In this document: positions 52,069 to 61,334 of the stretch, piece by piece | Position numbering within the stretch: position 1 is the stretch's first letter | How the letters are laid out: every line of letters begins with the position of its first letter | Made by a program: the position numbers and the translations under genes | Notes under the pieces: generated by a model | What the model was told of the DNA's origin: nothing | Database searches by the model: none | What the model saw: the letters and a program-made list of their open reading frames with translations, nothing else | Source of the DNA: Myxococcales bacterium | GTDB lineage: Bacteria > Myxococcota > Polyangia > Polyangiales > Polyangiaceae | NCBI GenBank assembly: GCA_003151595.1 | Contig: PLXW01000048.1 | Location: 1 to 64,000 of the forward strand | Reading direction: 5' to 3' | DNA length: 64,000 nt

Positions 52069-52548
52069 ATGCGCAGTCCGCTCAAGGCTCTCGCACTGTT
52101 CGTCTTGCCACGCGTGCCACCGGGGCGAATGCTCGCCCGCCGAGAGCTGCGTACGCTCGAGCGCGTTGCCGAGACACTCCTCGATGGCGCTCCTACCGGC
52201 GTCACGTCGTCTCAGGTCGCGAGCAACGTCGAGGAGTTCCTCGTGCGCGGGCGATCGCGGCGCGCGTGGCGCGTTCGCGTCCTGCTCACGGTGATCGAGC
52301 TGGCGCCGCTCGCGGCGTATCGCAGGACGTTCAGCGCCATGACGCTCGAGGACCGCGCCGCGCTCGTGCGGACGAAGTGGACGACCGGGCGCCACGTCTG
52401 GCGAATCTGCGCGAAGGTTCGCAACCTCGTCATCCTCGGCGCCTACGGTGATCGCGCCGCTGCCGCGAGCACCGGCTACGTGCCCGTCACGTCGCGCCCG
52501 CGCTTTCGAAGCGTCGTCACACTCCAGCACCCGAGAGAGGTCGCGTGA
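52069..52548 (+). CDS. Small protein, possible partner subunit of the GMC oxidoreductase
   Basis: 159 residues. N-terminal Arg/Leu-rich helices (LPRVPPGRMLARRELRTLERVAETLLDG), then VSNVEEFLVRGRSRRAWRVRVLLTVIEL and a TLEDRAALVRTKW segment. It is not recognised by family, but the next gene, starting in the GTGA overlap (52545), is a GMC oxidoreductase; small partner subunits (gluconate dehydrogenase subunit 3-like) occur in such pairs. First gene of the six-gene operon. The upstream region 51857-52068 is AT-rich and may hold the operon promoter. Confidence 0.45.
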   Translation: MRSPLKALALFVLPRVPPGRMLARRELRTLERVAETLLDGAPTGVTSSQVASNVEEFLVRGRSRRAWRVRVLLTVIELAPLAAYRRTFSAMTLEDRAALVRTKWTTGRHVWRICAKVRNLVILGAYGDRAAAASTGYVPVTSRPRFRSVVTLQHPREVA

Positions 52549-53981
52549 GGACGGAGAGCGTCGACGTCTGCGTCATCGGATCCGGAGCCGGCGGCGCCGT
52601 GATCGCGCACGAGGCGGCAACGCGCGGACTCCGCACGCTCGTGCTCGAGCGCGGGCCGTATTGCCGCACCGAAGCCATGAGCGTCCACGAGCCGGAGATG
52701 ATCCCGCGTCTCTACAAAGACGGAGGGATGCAGCTCAACACGTCGCTCGACTTCTTCATCCTGCAGGGGTCGTGCGTCGGTGGGTCGACCGTCGTGTCGA
52801 ACATGGTGCTCATGCGCGCCGACGACGGCGTCCTCGGCTCGTGGGCGCAACGCGGAGCGCACCTCGATCTCACGGAGATGCGTCGCTCCTACGACGTGAT
52901 CGAAAAGCTCCTCGACGCGAGGCGCCCCGACGCCGCGTCGGACTCGCTCAGCACCAAGCGCTTCACGCAAGGCGCCCGCAGTCTCGGGCTCTCGCCGCAG
53001 CGGATGCTCAAGGCCCTCGGCGACTGCCACGCGTGCGGCAACTGCAACATCGGCTGTTCGTTCGGCGTGAAGAAGAGCGCGCTCACGACGTTCATTCGCT
53101 GGGCGGAAGAGGCCGGCGCGCGCGTCCTCGCCGACACGAACGTCGAGCGCATCGTCCTGCACCGGGGCCGCGTTACACACGTCGAAGCCAGGACGGGCGC
53201 CGAGGGCGAGCTCGTCCGCATCGAAGCGCGGAAGGTCGTGGTCAGCGCCGGAGCGATCGGGTCGAGCGCCGTTCTCCTCGCGAGCGGCGTGCGACCCAAC
53301 GTCGGTACACGTCTCTCGTTCAACGCGGGGGCCATGATGGTCGCCGACTTCGACGAGCCGCTCGACTCGTACGACGCCGATCAGATGACCACCTACCTCA
53401 AGAAGGATGGGTATCTCATCGAGCCGACCCACAACCCGTTGATGAGCGCCGCGTTGACGACGCCGGGCTGGATGGGAGAGCACGCGGCGCTGATGCGCCG
53501 TTCGCGTCACCTCGCGTACGCCGGCGCGATGGTCGGGACCGAGCCGACCGGGCGAGTCGTCATGAGCCGATGGACGGGGCACGAAGAGACGCGCTTCACC
53601 GCGACTCCTCGCGACATGCACTCGCTTCGTGAAGGGCTGAAGACGATCGCGGAGGTCTTCTTCGCGGCGGGAGCGAAGCGCGTCTTCTTGCCGACCGAGA
53701 CGTTCACGGCGCTCGATTCGGTGCGTGACATCGCTCGGATCGACGAGCGCATTCGCACCATGCGCGACGTTCAGTGCGGTTCGTCGCACCCGCAGGGCGG
53801 CAACCCGATGTCAGACGACCCCGAGCTCGGCGTCGTCGACACCCGGTTCGCGGTCCATGGAACCGAGGGGCTGTTCGTCTGCGACGCGAGCGTCTTCCCC
53901 GACTCGATCGGGGTGAACCCGATGCACACCATCATGGCGCTCGCGCATCAGGGCGCGCCGAGCATTCTCGCGAACGCGTGA
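52545..53981 (+). CDS. GMC-family FAD-dependent oxidoreductase with four-Cys cluster
   Basis: 478 residues. FAD-binding Rossmann motif VIGSGAGG (about 10-17) and GMC segments (VGGSTVVSNM, VVVSAGAIGSSAVLLASG, QCGSSHPQGGNPMSDDPELGVVDT, IGVNPMHTIMALAHQ). A Cys161-x2-Cys164-x2-Cys167-x3-Cys171 motif (DCHACGNCNIGCSFG) is positioned to hold an Fe-S cluster or zinc, as in certain bacterial GMC enzymes. Role in the cluster: dehydrogenation of an alcohol, by context perhaps an inositol hydroxyl to inosose. GTG start overlapping the previous stop (GTGA); 8 bp before the GH3 gene. Confidence 0.85.
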   Translation: MRTESVDVCVIGSGAGGAVIAHEAATRGLRTLVLERGPYCRTEAMSVHEPEMIPRLYKDGGMQLNTSLDFFILQGSCVGGSTVVSNMVLMRADDGVLGSWAQRGAHLDLTEMRRSYDVIEKLLDARRPDAASDSLSTKRFTQGARSLGLSPQRMLKALGDCHACGNCNIGCSFGVKKSALTTFIRWAEEAGARVLADTNVERIVLHRGRVTHVEARTGAEGELVRIEARKVVVSAGAIGSSAVLLASGVRPNVGTRLSFNAGAMMVADFDEPLDSYDADQMTTYLKKDGYLIEPTHNPLMSAALTTPGWMGEHAALMRRSRHLAYAGAMVGTEPTGRVVMSRWTGHEETRFTATPRDMHSLREGLKTIAEVFFAAGAKRVFLPTETFTALDSVRDIARIDERIRTMRDVQCGSSHPQGGNPMSDDPELGVVDTRFAVHGTEGLFVCDASVFPDSIGVNPMHTIMALAHQGAPSILANA

Positions 53982-53989
53982 GTCGAGCC

Positions 53990-55633
53990 ATGATGCAGCA
54001 AGAACGACACTCGACCCTCGAAGTCTCGCCGCCGAGCGCGCCGCCCGTGAGCGAGCGTGTCGCGCTTCGCGCGTCTCCGTATCCGGCCGTGCTCGGCAAG
54101 GCGCTGCGCGCGGCTGCGCAGGTGCAGGTCGCGCGCTGGGACTGGGCGCTCGAGCGGCTCGAACGAGAGCAGGAGCGGGCGCTCGCGGCGATCGTCCGTC
54201 ACGCGGCTCGCACCGAGTTCGGGCGCCGTCACGACTTTCGGAGCGTGCGTCGCTACGAAGACTTCGCCTCCCGCGTCCCGGTCGGCGACTACGACGCCTT
54301 CTCGCCGTTCATCGAGCGCATGCGCCGTGGCGAGCAGAACCTCCTCGTGCCGGAGCGCGTGAGGTACTTCGGAAATTCTTCGGGGAGCTCCACGCAGGGG
54401 AGACCCAAGTTCCTCCCCATCACCGAACGGCAGATCGCTCACCAACGGCGCTCCGGCGCCGACACGCTCATGCGCTACCTGGCGTGGGCCAAGGACGACG
54501 CATTTCTCTCGGGCTTCACCCTCGGTCTGTTCCCGCCAACGACGATGCGCGAGGAGGGGCCGGTCCTCATCACGTCGAATCCGGCGTTGATGGTCACGCG
54601 CATCCCTGCGTTCACGCGCCCCGTGTACCTGCCGCACGAGGACATCAAGCGAATGACGGACTACGAGCAGAAGCTCGTCGCCATCGCCGAGCGCTACCTC
54701 GACTACGACGTGCGCGCGGTCACCGGCACGACATGCTGGTTCACGCTTCTCTTCGAGCGCGTGCTCGAAGCGGCGGCGCGGCGCGGGCGGCGCGCGCGCG
54801 ACGTGTCCGACGTCTGGCCGAACCTGAAGCTCCTCATCGGCGGTGGAGTCTCTGCCGATCCGTATCTCCCGGTGTTGCGCAGGCTCCTCGGTCGCGACGA
54901 CTTCTCCCTCGTCGACACGTACAACGCGACCGAGGGGGGCATCTACGGCGCCAGCGATTTCTCGGGCGCGCGTGGAATGCTCATGCTCCCGCATCGCGGG
55001 ACGTTCTTCGAGTTCGTGCCGCTCGACGAGCGCGATCGCAGCTCGCCGTCGCGCGTCCCGCTCTGGGGCGTCGAGCGCGATCGCCCCTATTCGATCGTCG
55101 TCACCACCGTGTCGGGTCTGTACGCGTACGAGATCGGCGACATCGTTCGTTTCCCGTCGATCGACCCGCCGCGGATCGAGTTCATGGGGCGGCTCTCGGG
55201 CTGTCTGTCGGTGACGCAGGAGCTGACGACGCACGTCGAGATCGAGCGCGCCGTCGCCCACGCGATCGCGCAAGTTCCTTGTCGCACGCTCGACTTCGGC
55301 GCTGCCGCCGACGTGGGGGTCGATGGGACGGCGAAGGTTCGCTACGTGCTATTCGCCGAGTTCGACGAGGGCGGAGCGCCCGGATCACTCGCCGCGTTCG
55401 CCGCCGCGTTCGACGCCGGCATGTGCGAGCAGAATCGCGTTTACCGCGAGCACCGCGCCGTCGCGATCCTCCCGGCGCGCGTGGTCCCGCTCGTTCGCGG
55501 CGGGGCCAAGCGCTTCCTCGACGAGATCACGAACGGCAACGTCCAAGGCAAGTTTCCACGAATCCTCGACGACGCGCGCAAGACGAAGCTCCTTTCGTAC
55601 GCGCACCCTTCGTCGCCGCTGCACCCGAACTGA
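53990..55633 (+). CDS. GH3-family acyl-adenylating amide synthetase
   Basis: 547 residues from the first of two adjacent ATGs (53990). GH3 enzymes activate carboxylic acids as acyl-AMP and transfer them to an amine. The three ATP-binding motifs are visible: FGNSSGSSTQGRPK (about 127-140), Tyr311-NATEGG (about 311-317), and YEIGDIVRF with Gly383-Asp384. The family is best known from plant hormone-amino acid conjugation; in bacteria it is uncommon and often in unlinked clusters. The position between a GMC oxidoreductase and myo-inositol-1-phosphate synthase is unusual. It suggests formation of an amide, with an aminocyclitol or amino acid as acceptor. Confidence 0.85.
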   Translation: MMQQERHSTLEVSPPSAPPVSERVALRASPYPAVLGKALRAAAQVQVARWDWALERLEREQERALAAIVRHAARTEFGRRHDFRSVRRYEDFASRVPVGDYDAFSPFIERMRRGEQNLLVPERVRYFGNSSGSSTQGRPKFLPITERQIAHQRRSGADTLMRYLAWAKDDAFLSGFTLGLFPPTTMREEGPVLITSNPALMVTRIPAFTRPVYLPHEDIKRMTDYEQKLVAIAERYLDYDVRAVTGTTCWFTLLFERVLEAAARRGRRARDVSDVWPNLKLLIGGGVSADPYLPVLRRLLGRDDFSLVDTYNATEGGIYGASDFSGARGMLMLPHRGTFFEFVPLDERDRSSPSRVPLWGVERDRPYSIVVTTVSGLYAYEIGDIVRFPSIDPPRIEFMGRLSGCLSVTQELTTHVEIERAVAHAIAQVPCRTLDFGAAADVGVDGTAKVRYVLFAEFDEGGAPGSLAAFAAAFDAGMCEQNRVYREHRAVAILPARVVPLVRGGAKRFLDEITNGNVQGKFPRILDDARKTKLLSYAHPSSPLHPN

Positions 55634-55642
55634 GAACACACC

Positions 55643-56917
55643 ATGAGCAAACTCGGAGTCGTCATCGTCGGAGTCAACGGAGCGGTCGCAACGACGCTCA
55701 TCGCCGGCGTGGAGCTGATGGTTCGCGGGCTCGCGCCGCGCCTCGGCATGGTCACCGAGCGAACCGACGCGCGCATCGCCGAGCCGCTCACCGAGCTCCT
55801 GGAGTTCGCGCCGCTGAAGGACCTGGTGTTCGCCGGCTGGGACGTCCGTTTCGCGAACGCCTACGAAGGCGCGCTTCACCACAAGGTGCTGCCGCGCGAG
55901 CAGCTCGAAGCGGTGAGAGACGCGCTCACGGCGCAGAAGTCGTGGCCCGGCGTCTTCTCGCGCGCCTACGCGACGAACGTCGTCGGCGAGAACACGGTCG
56001 GCGTGAGCGGGTATCGCGAAGAGATCGCGACGCTCGTTCGAAACGTCGAGGAGTTCAAGCGCGCGCGCGGCCTCGACCGCGTCGTCATGGTGAACCTGGC
56101 TTCGACCGAGACCTTCCTCGAGGCCGCGCCCGAGCACGCCACGCTCGCTGCGTTCGAGGCCGGGCTCGACGCGAGATCGCCGGCGATCTCGCCCGCTATG
56201 CGTTACTTCTACGCCGCCACGCGCCTCGGCATCCCGTACTGCAACTTCACGCCGAGCCTCACCAACGTTCCGGCGCTCGCCGACCTCGCCGTGCGGAGCG
56301 GTACGCCGTTCGCCGGGATGGACGGCAAGACGGGGCAGACGTTGCTCAAGACCGCGCTCGCGGCGATGTTCCGCGTTCGCAGGCTTCACATCGAGGGGTG
56401 GTATTCGACCAACGTCCTCGGAAACAACGACGGCCTGGTGCTCGACGCGCCGGGGTCGAACAAGACCAAGGTGCTCTCCAAGGCGTCGGTGCTCGACTCG
56501 ATCGTCGGCTACCACGTCGAGAACCACCAGGTTCACATCCACTACTACAAGCCGCGCGGCGACAACAAAGAGGCCTGGGACAACATCGACCTCGTCGGCT
56601 TCGCCGGCGTGCCGATGCAGATGAAGGTCAATTTCCTGTGCCAGGACTCGGCGCTCGCGGCGCCGCTCGTCATCGATCTCGTGCGCCTGCTCGACGTCGC
56701 CAAGAGCGCGGGGGAGAGCGGAATCCAGCGCCAGCTCTCTCTCTTCTTCAAGTCGCCGTACCACGCCGAAGGAGAGACCCCGGTGCACGACTTGTTCAAG
56801 CAGGAGCAGCTGCTGCTCAAGTGGGCCCGCGACAGGAACGCGAAGCTGCATGCGACGAACGGGCACGCGGTCGCCGCGCTGAACGGTGGACGGGAACACG
56901 CCGAGGCGGGTGAATGA
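55643..56917 (+). CDS. ino1: myo-Inositol-1-phosphate synthase
   Basis: 424 residues of the NAD-dependent inositol-3-phosphate synthase family, which converts glucose-6-phosphate to myo-inositol-1-phosphate. Visible signatures are the Rossmann start VVIVGVNGAVATTLIAG, FTPSLTNVPAL, GMDGKTGQTLLKTALA, Asn257-VLGNNDG near 257-264, VLSKASVLDSIVGYHV, and GVPMQMKVNFLCQDSALAAPLVIDLVRL. First committed step to inositol compounds. Starts 9 bp after GH3; its stop overlaps the next start (ATGA). Confidence 0.95.
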   Translation: MSKLGVVIVGVNGAVATTLIAGVELMVRGLAPRLGMVTERTDARIAEPLTELLEFAPLKDLVFAGWDVRFANAYEGALHHKVLPREQLEAVRDALTAQKSWPGVFSRAYATNVVGENTVGVSGYREEIATLVRNVEEFKRARGLDRVVMVNLASTETFLEAAPEHATLAAFEAGLDARSPAISPAMRYFYAATRLGIPYCNFTPSLTNVPALADLAVRSGTPFAGMDGKTGQTLLKTALAAMFRVRRLHIEGWYSTNVLGNNDGLVLDAPGSNKTKVLSKASVLDSIVGYHVENHQVHIHYYKPRGDNKEAWDNIDLVGFAGVPMQMKVNFLCQDSALAAPLVIDLVRLLDVAKSAGESGIQRQLSLFFKSPYHAEGETPVHDLFKQEQLLLKWARDRNAKLHATNGHAVAALNGGREHAEAGE

Positions 56918-58254
56918 CGATCGCGGTCTTCGGCGGCGCGCCGTCGATCACGCTGGGTGAGCACGGCGCGTGGCCGGTGATAGCCGGGCCCGATCGGGCA
57001 GCGATCGCGCGCGTGCTCGACCGAGGCGTGCTCTCGGGCGCCACCGCACCGGAGTGCGTGGCGTTCGAGCGCGAGATCGCGAGCTTCGTCGGAGCAAAAC
57101 ACGCGCTGCTCACGCACTCGGGGACGAGCGCGCTGCACCTCGCGCTGGCGGCTGCGGGCGTCGGCGCGGGCGATCACGTCCTCGTCCCGGCCTACAGCTT
57201 CGTCGCGACGCCGCTGGCGGTCCTCCACGCCGGCGCGATCCCGATCTTCGTCGACGTCGACGAAGCGACCGGCCTCATGGATGCGCGATCGGCCGAAGAG
57301 GCGCTCACGTCGCGGACGCGCGCGATGATGCCAGTGCACGTGCACGGGTGCGCGCTGGAGCTGGGGCCGTTGCTCGATCTCGCCGAGCGCCGTCGCGTGA
57401 TCTTGCTCGAAGACGCGGCGCAGGCGCACGGCGCGACCTGGAACGGTCGCCCTGTGGGTGCGATCGGACGCGCGGGCGGATTCTCGCTGCAGTCGAGCAA
57501 GAACCTGGGCATCGGTGAGGGGGGCGTGCTCGTCACGAACGACGACGCGCTCGCCGAGGAAGCGAACCGCGTCCGCAACTTCGGCCAAGACGTCGCGCTC
57601 TCCGATCGTGACGCGTTCGATCCGGCCCGTCCGCTCGACGCGGGTCGATCGCTGGACTCGGGGCGACTCGGTTGGATGTACCGCGGCAACGAGCTCGCCG
57701 CGGCGCTGGGCCGCGCGGCGCTCGCGTCGCTTTCGATGCGGACCGAGGCCTGCCGCACGAACGCCGAGTGGTTGACGGAGGCGCTGTCGACCCTCCCCGG
57801 GGTGCTGCCGCCGAGCGTGCCGCGCGGGTCGACGTCGGTGCATCACAAGTTCCGCGTGCGACTCGATCCGCGAGCGGCGGGGGTCGGCCTCTCGCCGCGC
57901 GCGCTCCGCGACGCGACGATGCGCGCGCTCCGCGCCGAGGGGCTCGAGGTCGTCCTGTGGCAGACCACGCCACTCCCCGCGCAGCGCGTGTTTCAGACGC
58001 GCGCGGGCTTCGGCGGCGGCTGGCCGTGGAGCGCGGATCGCGAGACGGACTTCGCGGCGCTCTATGACCCGGCGCGGTTCGCGCGCACGCAGCGAATGCT
58101 CGACGGATCGTTCCTGCTCTTCTCGCAGTCGCACCCGCTCATCGCGCAGACACGTGAAGTCGTCGAGCGATACGCGGAGGCGTTCGCGCGCGTCTGGCGT
58201 GAGCGCCACGCGATCGCCGCGCAGGCGAACCGCGAGGGCATCGACGGACGATGA
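56914..58254 (+). CDS. DegT/DnrJ/EryC1-type PLP aminotransferase
   Basis: 446 residues. This sugar/cyclitol aminotransferase family transfers an amino group to a keto-sugar or keto-cyclitol, using pyridoxal phosphate. The Schiff-base lysine is Lys196 (SLQSSKNLGIGEGGVLVTN). Other signatures include LLTHSGTSALHLALAAAGVGAGDHVLVPAYSFVATP, MMPVHVHGCALELGPLL, VILLEDAAQAHGA and RVRNFGQD. Family members such as StsC/BtrR form scyllo-inosamine or 2-deoxy-scyllo-inosamine. Next to Ino1 this points to an aminocyclitol. Starts in the ATGA overlap, its stop overlaps the following gene (ATGA). Confidence 0.92.
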   Translation: MTIAVFGGAPSITLGEHGAWPVIAGPDRAAIARVLDRGVLSGATAPECVAFEREIASFVGAKHALLTHSGTSALHLALAAAGVGAGDHVLVPAYSFVATPLAVLHAGAIPIFVDVDEATGLMDARSAEEALTSRTRAMMPVHVHGCALELGPLLDLAERRRVILLEDAAQAHGATWNGRPVGAIGRAGGFSLQSSKNLGIGEGGVLVTNDDALAEEANRVRNFGQDVALSDRDAFDPARPLDAGRSLDSGRLGWMYRGNELAAALGRAALASLSMRTEACRTNAEWLTEALSTLPGVLPPSVPRGSTSVHHKFRVRLDPRAAGVGLSPRALRDATMRALRAEGLEVVLWQTTPLPAQRVFQTRAGFGGGWPWSADRETDFAALYDPARFARTQRMLDGSFLLFSQSHPLIAQTREVVERYAEAFARVWRERHAIAAQANREGIDGR

Positions 58255-59201
58255 GCTGGCGCGGCCGCCTCCTGCGGCTCGCTGCGTTCGCCGCGGGGGT
58301 CGCTCTCGTCGCGTGGTTGGTTCGCGATGCCGGGCCGCGCCGCGTCCTGTCGGCGATGGATCACGCGCTGGCATGGTTCCCGATCCTCGTGCTCCTCGAG
58401 ATCGTGATCGTCGCCGCCGACTTCTGGGCGTCACGCGCTCTCGCGGGGAAGTCGGGCGCGCACGCGAACGCGGCGGTCTGGTTGCGCGCGACGGCGCTGG
58501 CCTACGCGTCGTCCATCCTGCTTCCGGCGGGGCGCGCCGCGGGCGAGGCCACGCGCGCGGCGCTGCTCTCGCCGGCCGTCGGGCTGGGGCACGCGTCGGG
58601 GACGTGCACGCGCTTGCAAGCCGCCGCGCTCTTCGCCAACGCCATCGCGTCGACGGCGATCGCGCTCACCCTCGCGCTCGTCGCGCCACCGGAGCGCATC
58701 CTGGCGTGGGCGCTGGTCGCCAATGCGGTCGCGTGCGCGCTCGGCGGCCTCGTGCTCGTCTTGCTGCTGCGGAACGCGCGGTTCCAGGCGTGGCTATGGC
58801 GTCGGTTCCCGCGCCTCCTTCGCGCGCGCGCCCCCGAGGCGTTCTCGCCGGAGCGTCCCCCCTTCGGCTTCGCCGTGGTCCTCGCGCTCTTCGCGCAGAC
58901 CGTGCAGACGGTGCAGTACGGCGTCGTCGCCCGCGCCGTGGGGGGCGCCCTCGCGCTGCGCGTGGCGATGACCGCGCAAGGCATTCACCTGGTCGGTGCG
59001 CTGGTCGGGGACGCCGTCCCCAACCAGATGGGCGCGACCGAAGGCGCGTACCGAGTGTTCGCCCACGCGCTCGGGATGGAGGTGCCGCAAGCGTTGTCGA
59101 TCGCGCTGGTGGCGCGCGCCGCCCAGCTCGTGCTGGCGTGTGCAGGCCTCGGCGTCGGCTTTCTCGTCGCGCGTCAGCCCCGTGACGCGGTGGCCCGATG
59201 A
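58251..59201 (+). CDS. LPG_synthase_TM (UPF0104-like) multipass membrane protein
   Basis: 316 residues with about 7-8 hydrophobic helices (LLRLAAFAAGVALVAWLV, WFPILVLLEIVIVAADF, ATALAYASSILLPAGRAAGEA, ALFANAIASTAIALTLALVA, ILAWALVANAVACALGGLVLVLLL, ALVGDAVPNQMGATEGAYRVFAHALG). The pattern matches the lysylphosphatidylglycerol-synthase transmembrane/AglD-like family, proposed flippases or integral membrane partners. Within this operon it could flip or export the product. It starts in the ATGA overlap of the aminotransferase gene and overlaps the convergent IMPase by 28 bp. Confidence 0.8.
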   Translation: MSWRGRLLRLAAFAAGVALVAWLVRDAGPRRVLSAMDHALAWFPILVLLEIVIVAADFWASRALAGKSGAHANAAVWLRATALAYASSILLPAGRAAGEATRAALLSPAVGLGHASGTCTRLQAAALFANAIASTAIALTLALVAPPERILAWALVANAVACALGGLVLVLLLRNARFQAWLWRRFPRLLRARAPEAFSPERPPFGFAVVLALFAQTVQTVQYGVVARAVGGALALRVAMTAQGIHLVGALVGDAVPNQMGATEGAYRVFAHALGMEVPQALSIALVARAAQLVLACAGLGVGFLVARQPRDAVAR

Positions 59202-59989
59202 AGTGGCGCGAGCCGGCCGACGAGATCGGCGTGCAGCGAGACGGACGCCGCGGCGAGCACGTCGCCGCTCAAGTGTTCCACGACGCCGTCGGTGCGCGTG
59301 ACGACGCCGCCCGCTTCGCGCACGAGGAGCGCGCCGGCCGCCACGTCCCACGCCGCGAGCCCCGTCTCGAAGAACGCCTCGAAGCGCCCGGCGGCGACGT
59401 ACGCCAGATCGAGCGCCGCCGCGCCGAGCCGACGGATGCCGGCCACGTCGCGCATGATCGACGCCAGCGCCTCGAGGTACGCCGGGTGATCGCCGCGCGC
59501 GTGGTGGGGGATCCCGGTGCCGATGATGCTGCGGTCGAGCACGCGCTCCGACGACACTGCGAGCCTTCGCTCACCGAGCCACGCTCCGCGTTCGCGCTCG
59601 GCCCAGAAGACCTCGCCCTTCGCCGCGTCGATCACGACGCCGGCGACGACGGCCCCTTCGACCTCCTCGGCGATGGACACCGCGAAGTGAGGAATGCCGT
59701 GGAGGAAGTTCGTCGTCCCGTCGAGCGGGTCGACGATGAACCGCGGCGCACCGCGCGCCGCCGCGCGGTCGTCCCCCTCTTCGAGCGTCAGTCCGTGATC
59801 AGGAAACGCCGCCGAGAGCTCGGCCCGCAGGATCGCCTGCGCGCGCAGATCGGCGTTCGAGACGAAGTCGCTGGCGCCCTTCTCGCGCACGTCGAGCGAC
59901 TCGGGGCGCGCGAAGTCCGCGCGCAGACCCTCGGCGGCCAAGAGCCCAGCGCGGATCATGGCATCAACCACTGCGGAGCGAGTGCTCAT
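59174..59989 (-). CDS. Inositol monophosphatase family protein
   Basis: 271 residues from the ATG at 59989 (an in-frame ATG at 60001 is possible). Signatures of the Mg2+-dependent IMPase fold are present: GLTLEEGDD metal site, VDPLDGTTNFLHG (about 86-98), and AWDVAAGALLVREAGG. It hydrolyses inositol-1-phosphate to inositol, or a related sugar phosphate. It converges on the LPG_synthase_TM gene (28-bp overlap) and is divergent from the Omp85-like gene. It would complete the Ino1 route by making free myo-inositol. Confidence 0.92.
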   Translation of the reverse strand: MSTRSAVVDAMIRAGLLAAEGLRADFARPESLDVREKGASDFVSNADLRAQAILRAELSAAFPDHGLTLEEGDDRAAARGAPRFIVDPLDGTTNFLHGIPHFAVSIAEEVEGAVVAGVVIDAAKGEVFWAERERGAWLGERRLAVSSERVLDRSIIGTGIPHHARGDHPAYLEALASIMRDVAGIRRLGAAALDLAYVAAGRFEAFFETGLAAWDVAAGALLVREAGGVVTRTDGVVEHLSGDVLAAASVSLHADLVGRLAPLHRATASRG

Positions 59990-60053
59990 GGCGCGGCTCA
60001 TAGCACGCAGAGTGATTGAACGACGCGTCGCGCACGCGGCTCCGCCGCGCGCG

Positions 60054-61334
60054 ATGGCGCGATGGGCGGGCGTGTGCGCGCTCGTCGCGAGCACGGCGAG
60101 CCTGAGCGCGGTCGCGCGCGCCGAGCCTCCCATCGCGCCTCTCGACGCGCCCCCCGAGAAGCTCGAGTCCTCCCGCTACGAGCTCGCCGGCTTTCCCATC
60201 GTCGGCGGTAGCAGCGACATCGGCGTTCAGTTCGGCGGCGCGGTGACGTTCACGCGCTTCCAGGACAAGGTCTTCCCGTATTTCTGGAACATCGATCTGC
60301 TCCTGTCGGCGAGCGCCAAGGACGACTCGAACGGCCTGCGCCTCGTTCAACAGAGCCACGTGCTCCGCCTCGATGCGCCGGACCTGCTCCACAATCGTCT
60401 GCGCCTCGACACGCGCGCCAGCTTTCTCCGCACGATCAACGCCGGCTACTACGGAATCGGAGATGCGTCGCAAGCGACTCTCCCCCCCGGGCAAACGACC
60501 CTGGGCAGCCGCTTTCAATCCTTGCAACAGGAGGGGCGCGTGCGCGCCATCGCGCGCGTCCATACCGGCACCATGGTCGACATCGCCTTCGGTGCGAACC
60601 TCCGCTACGAGTCGCCCCAGCTCTACGCCGGCTCGAAGCTCGCGGAGGACGCGGCGCTACGCAACGCCGACGGCTCCGCGTCCGTCGTCGGCACCCAGCC
60701 CACGGCGCTCGGCGGGCTGGCCGCCGGCTTCATGCTCGACACGCGCGACAGCGAGTTCGTGACGAGGCAGGGGATCTTCTATCAAGTCGGCGTGGGCGGC
60801 ACGATCGGGTCGACGCAGTCGATCTCCTATGGCGAGGCGTCAGCGGTGCTTTCTCACTACGCGCCGATCGGAGGTCCGTTCATCTTCACCTCGCGGGTGG
60901 TCGCTTCGTTCCAGTTCGGCCGCGTCCCCTTCTACGACCAACAACAGGCCGGTGTCTTCGAGCCCTTCTACGTCCTGGGGAGCGAGTGGGGCGTCCGCGG
61001 CGTGCCACAAGGGCGTTACGCCGGTCCGATCAAGGTGATCACCAACGTCGAGATTCGATCGACGCCGTTCCCGCGTTTTCGCTTCCTGGGGCAGCGCCTG
61101 CGAGTCGGTACGACGACGTTCGTCGACGCCGGGCGCGCGTGGGGCGGATACGGCATCGATCCGGCGCGCGACGGAACGAAGCTCGGTTTGAAGTTCGGCG
61201 TCGGAGGCGGCCTGTTCATTCAATGGGGCGAGGCTGCGATCTTCCGCGTCGAAGCGGCCTACTCGCCGGATGCCGAGTCGGAGAACCCGGGGTTTCCGAT
61301 CGGGATCTACGTCTCCGACGGGTTGATGTTTTGA
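60054..61334 (+). CDS. Omp85/D15-like outer-membrane barrel protein
   Basis: 426 residues from the ATG at 60054, chosen because a signal peptide (MARWAGVCALVASTASLSAVARA) follows; an upstream ATG lacks it. After about 40 residues, the barrel region has strands with aromatic girdles (FPIVGGSSDIGVQFGGAVTFTRF, FPYFWNIDLLLSASA, IFYQVGVGGTIG, FIFTSRVVASFQFGRVPFYD, GVRGVPQGRYAGPIKVITNVEIRSTPF, FVDAGRAWGGYGI, AIFRVEAAYSPDAE). The GVRGVPQGRYAG...EIRSTPF segment recalls the (V/I)RGY-type D15/BamA barrel motif. No POTRA domain is evident, so it is a short barrel, possibly a translocase or surface protein. It is coupled to the FkbM gene by a TTGA overlap. Confidence 0.7.
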   Translation: MARWAGVCALVASTASLSAVARAEPPIAPLDAPPEKLESSRYELAGFPIVGGSSDIGVQFGGAVTFTRFQDKVFPYFWNIDLLLSASAKDDSNGLRLVQQSHVLRLDAPDLLHNRLRLDTRASFLRTINAGYYGIGDASQATLPPGQTTLGSRFQSLQQEGRVRAIARVHTGTMVDIAFGANLRYESPQLYAGSKLAEDAALRNADGSASVVGTQPTALGGLAAGFMLDTRDSEFVTRQGIFYQVGVGGTIGSTQSISYGEASAVLSHYAPIGGPFIFTSRVVASFQFGRVPFYDQQQAGVFEPFYVLGSEWGVRGVPQGRYAGPIKVITNVEIRSTPFPRFRFLGQRLRVGTTTFVDAGRAWGGYGIDPARDGTKLGLKFGVGGGLFIQWGEAAIFRVEAAYSPDAESENPGFPIGIYVSDGLMF

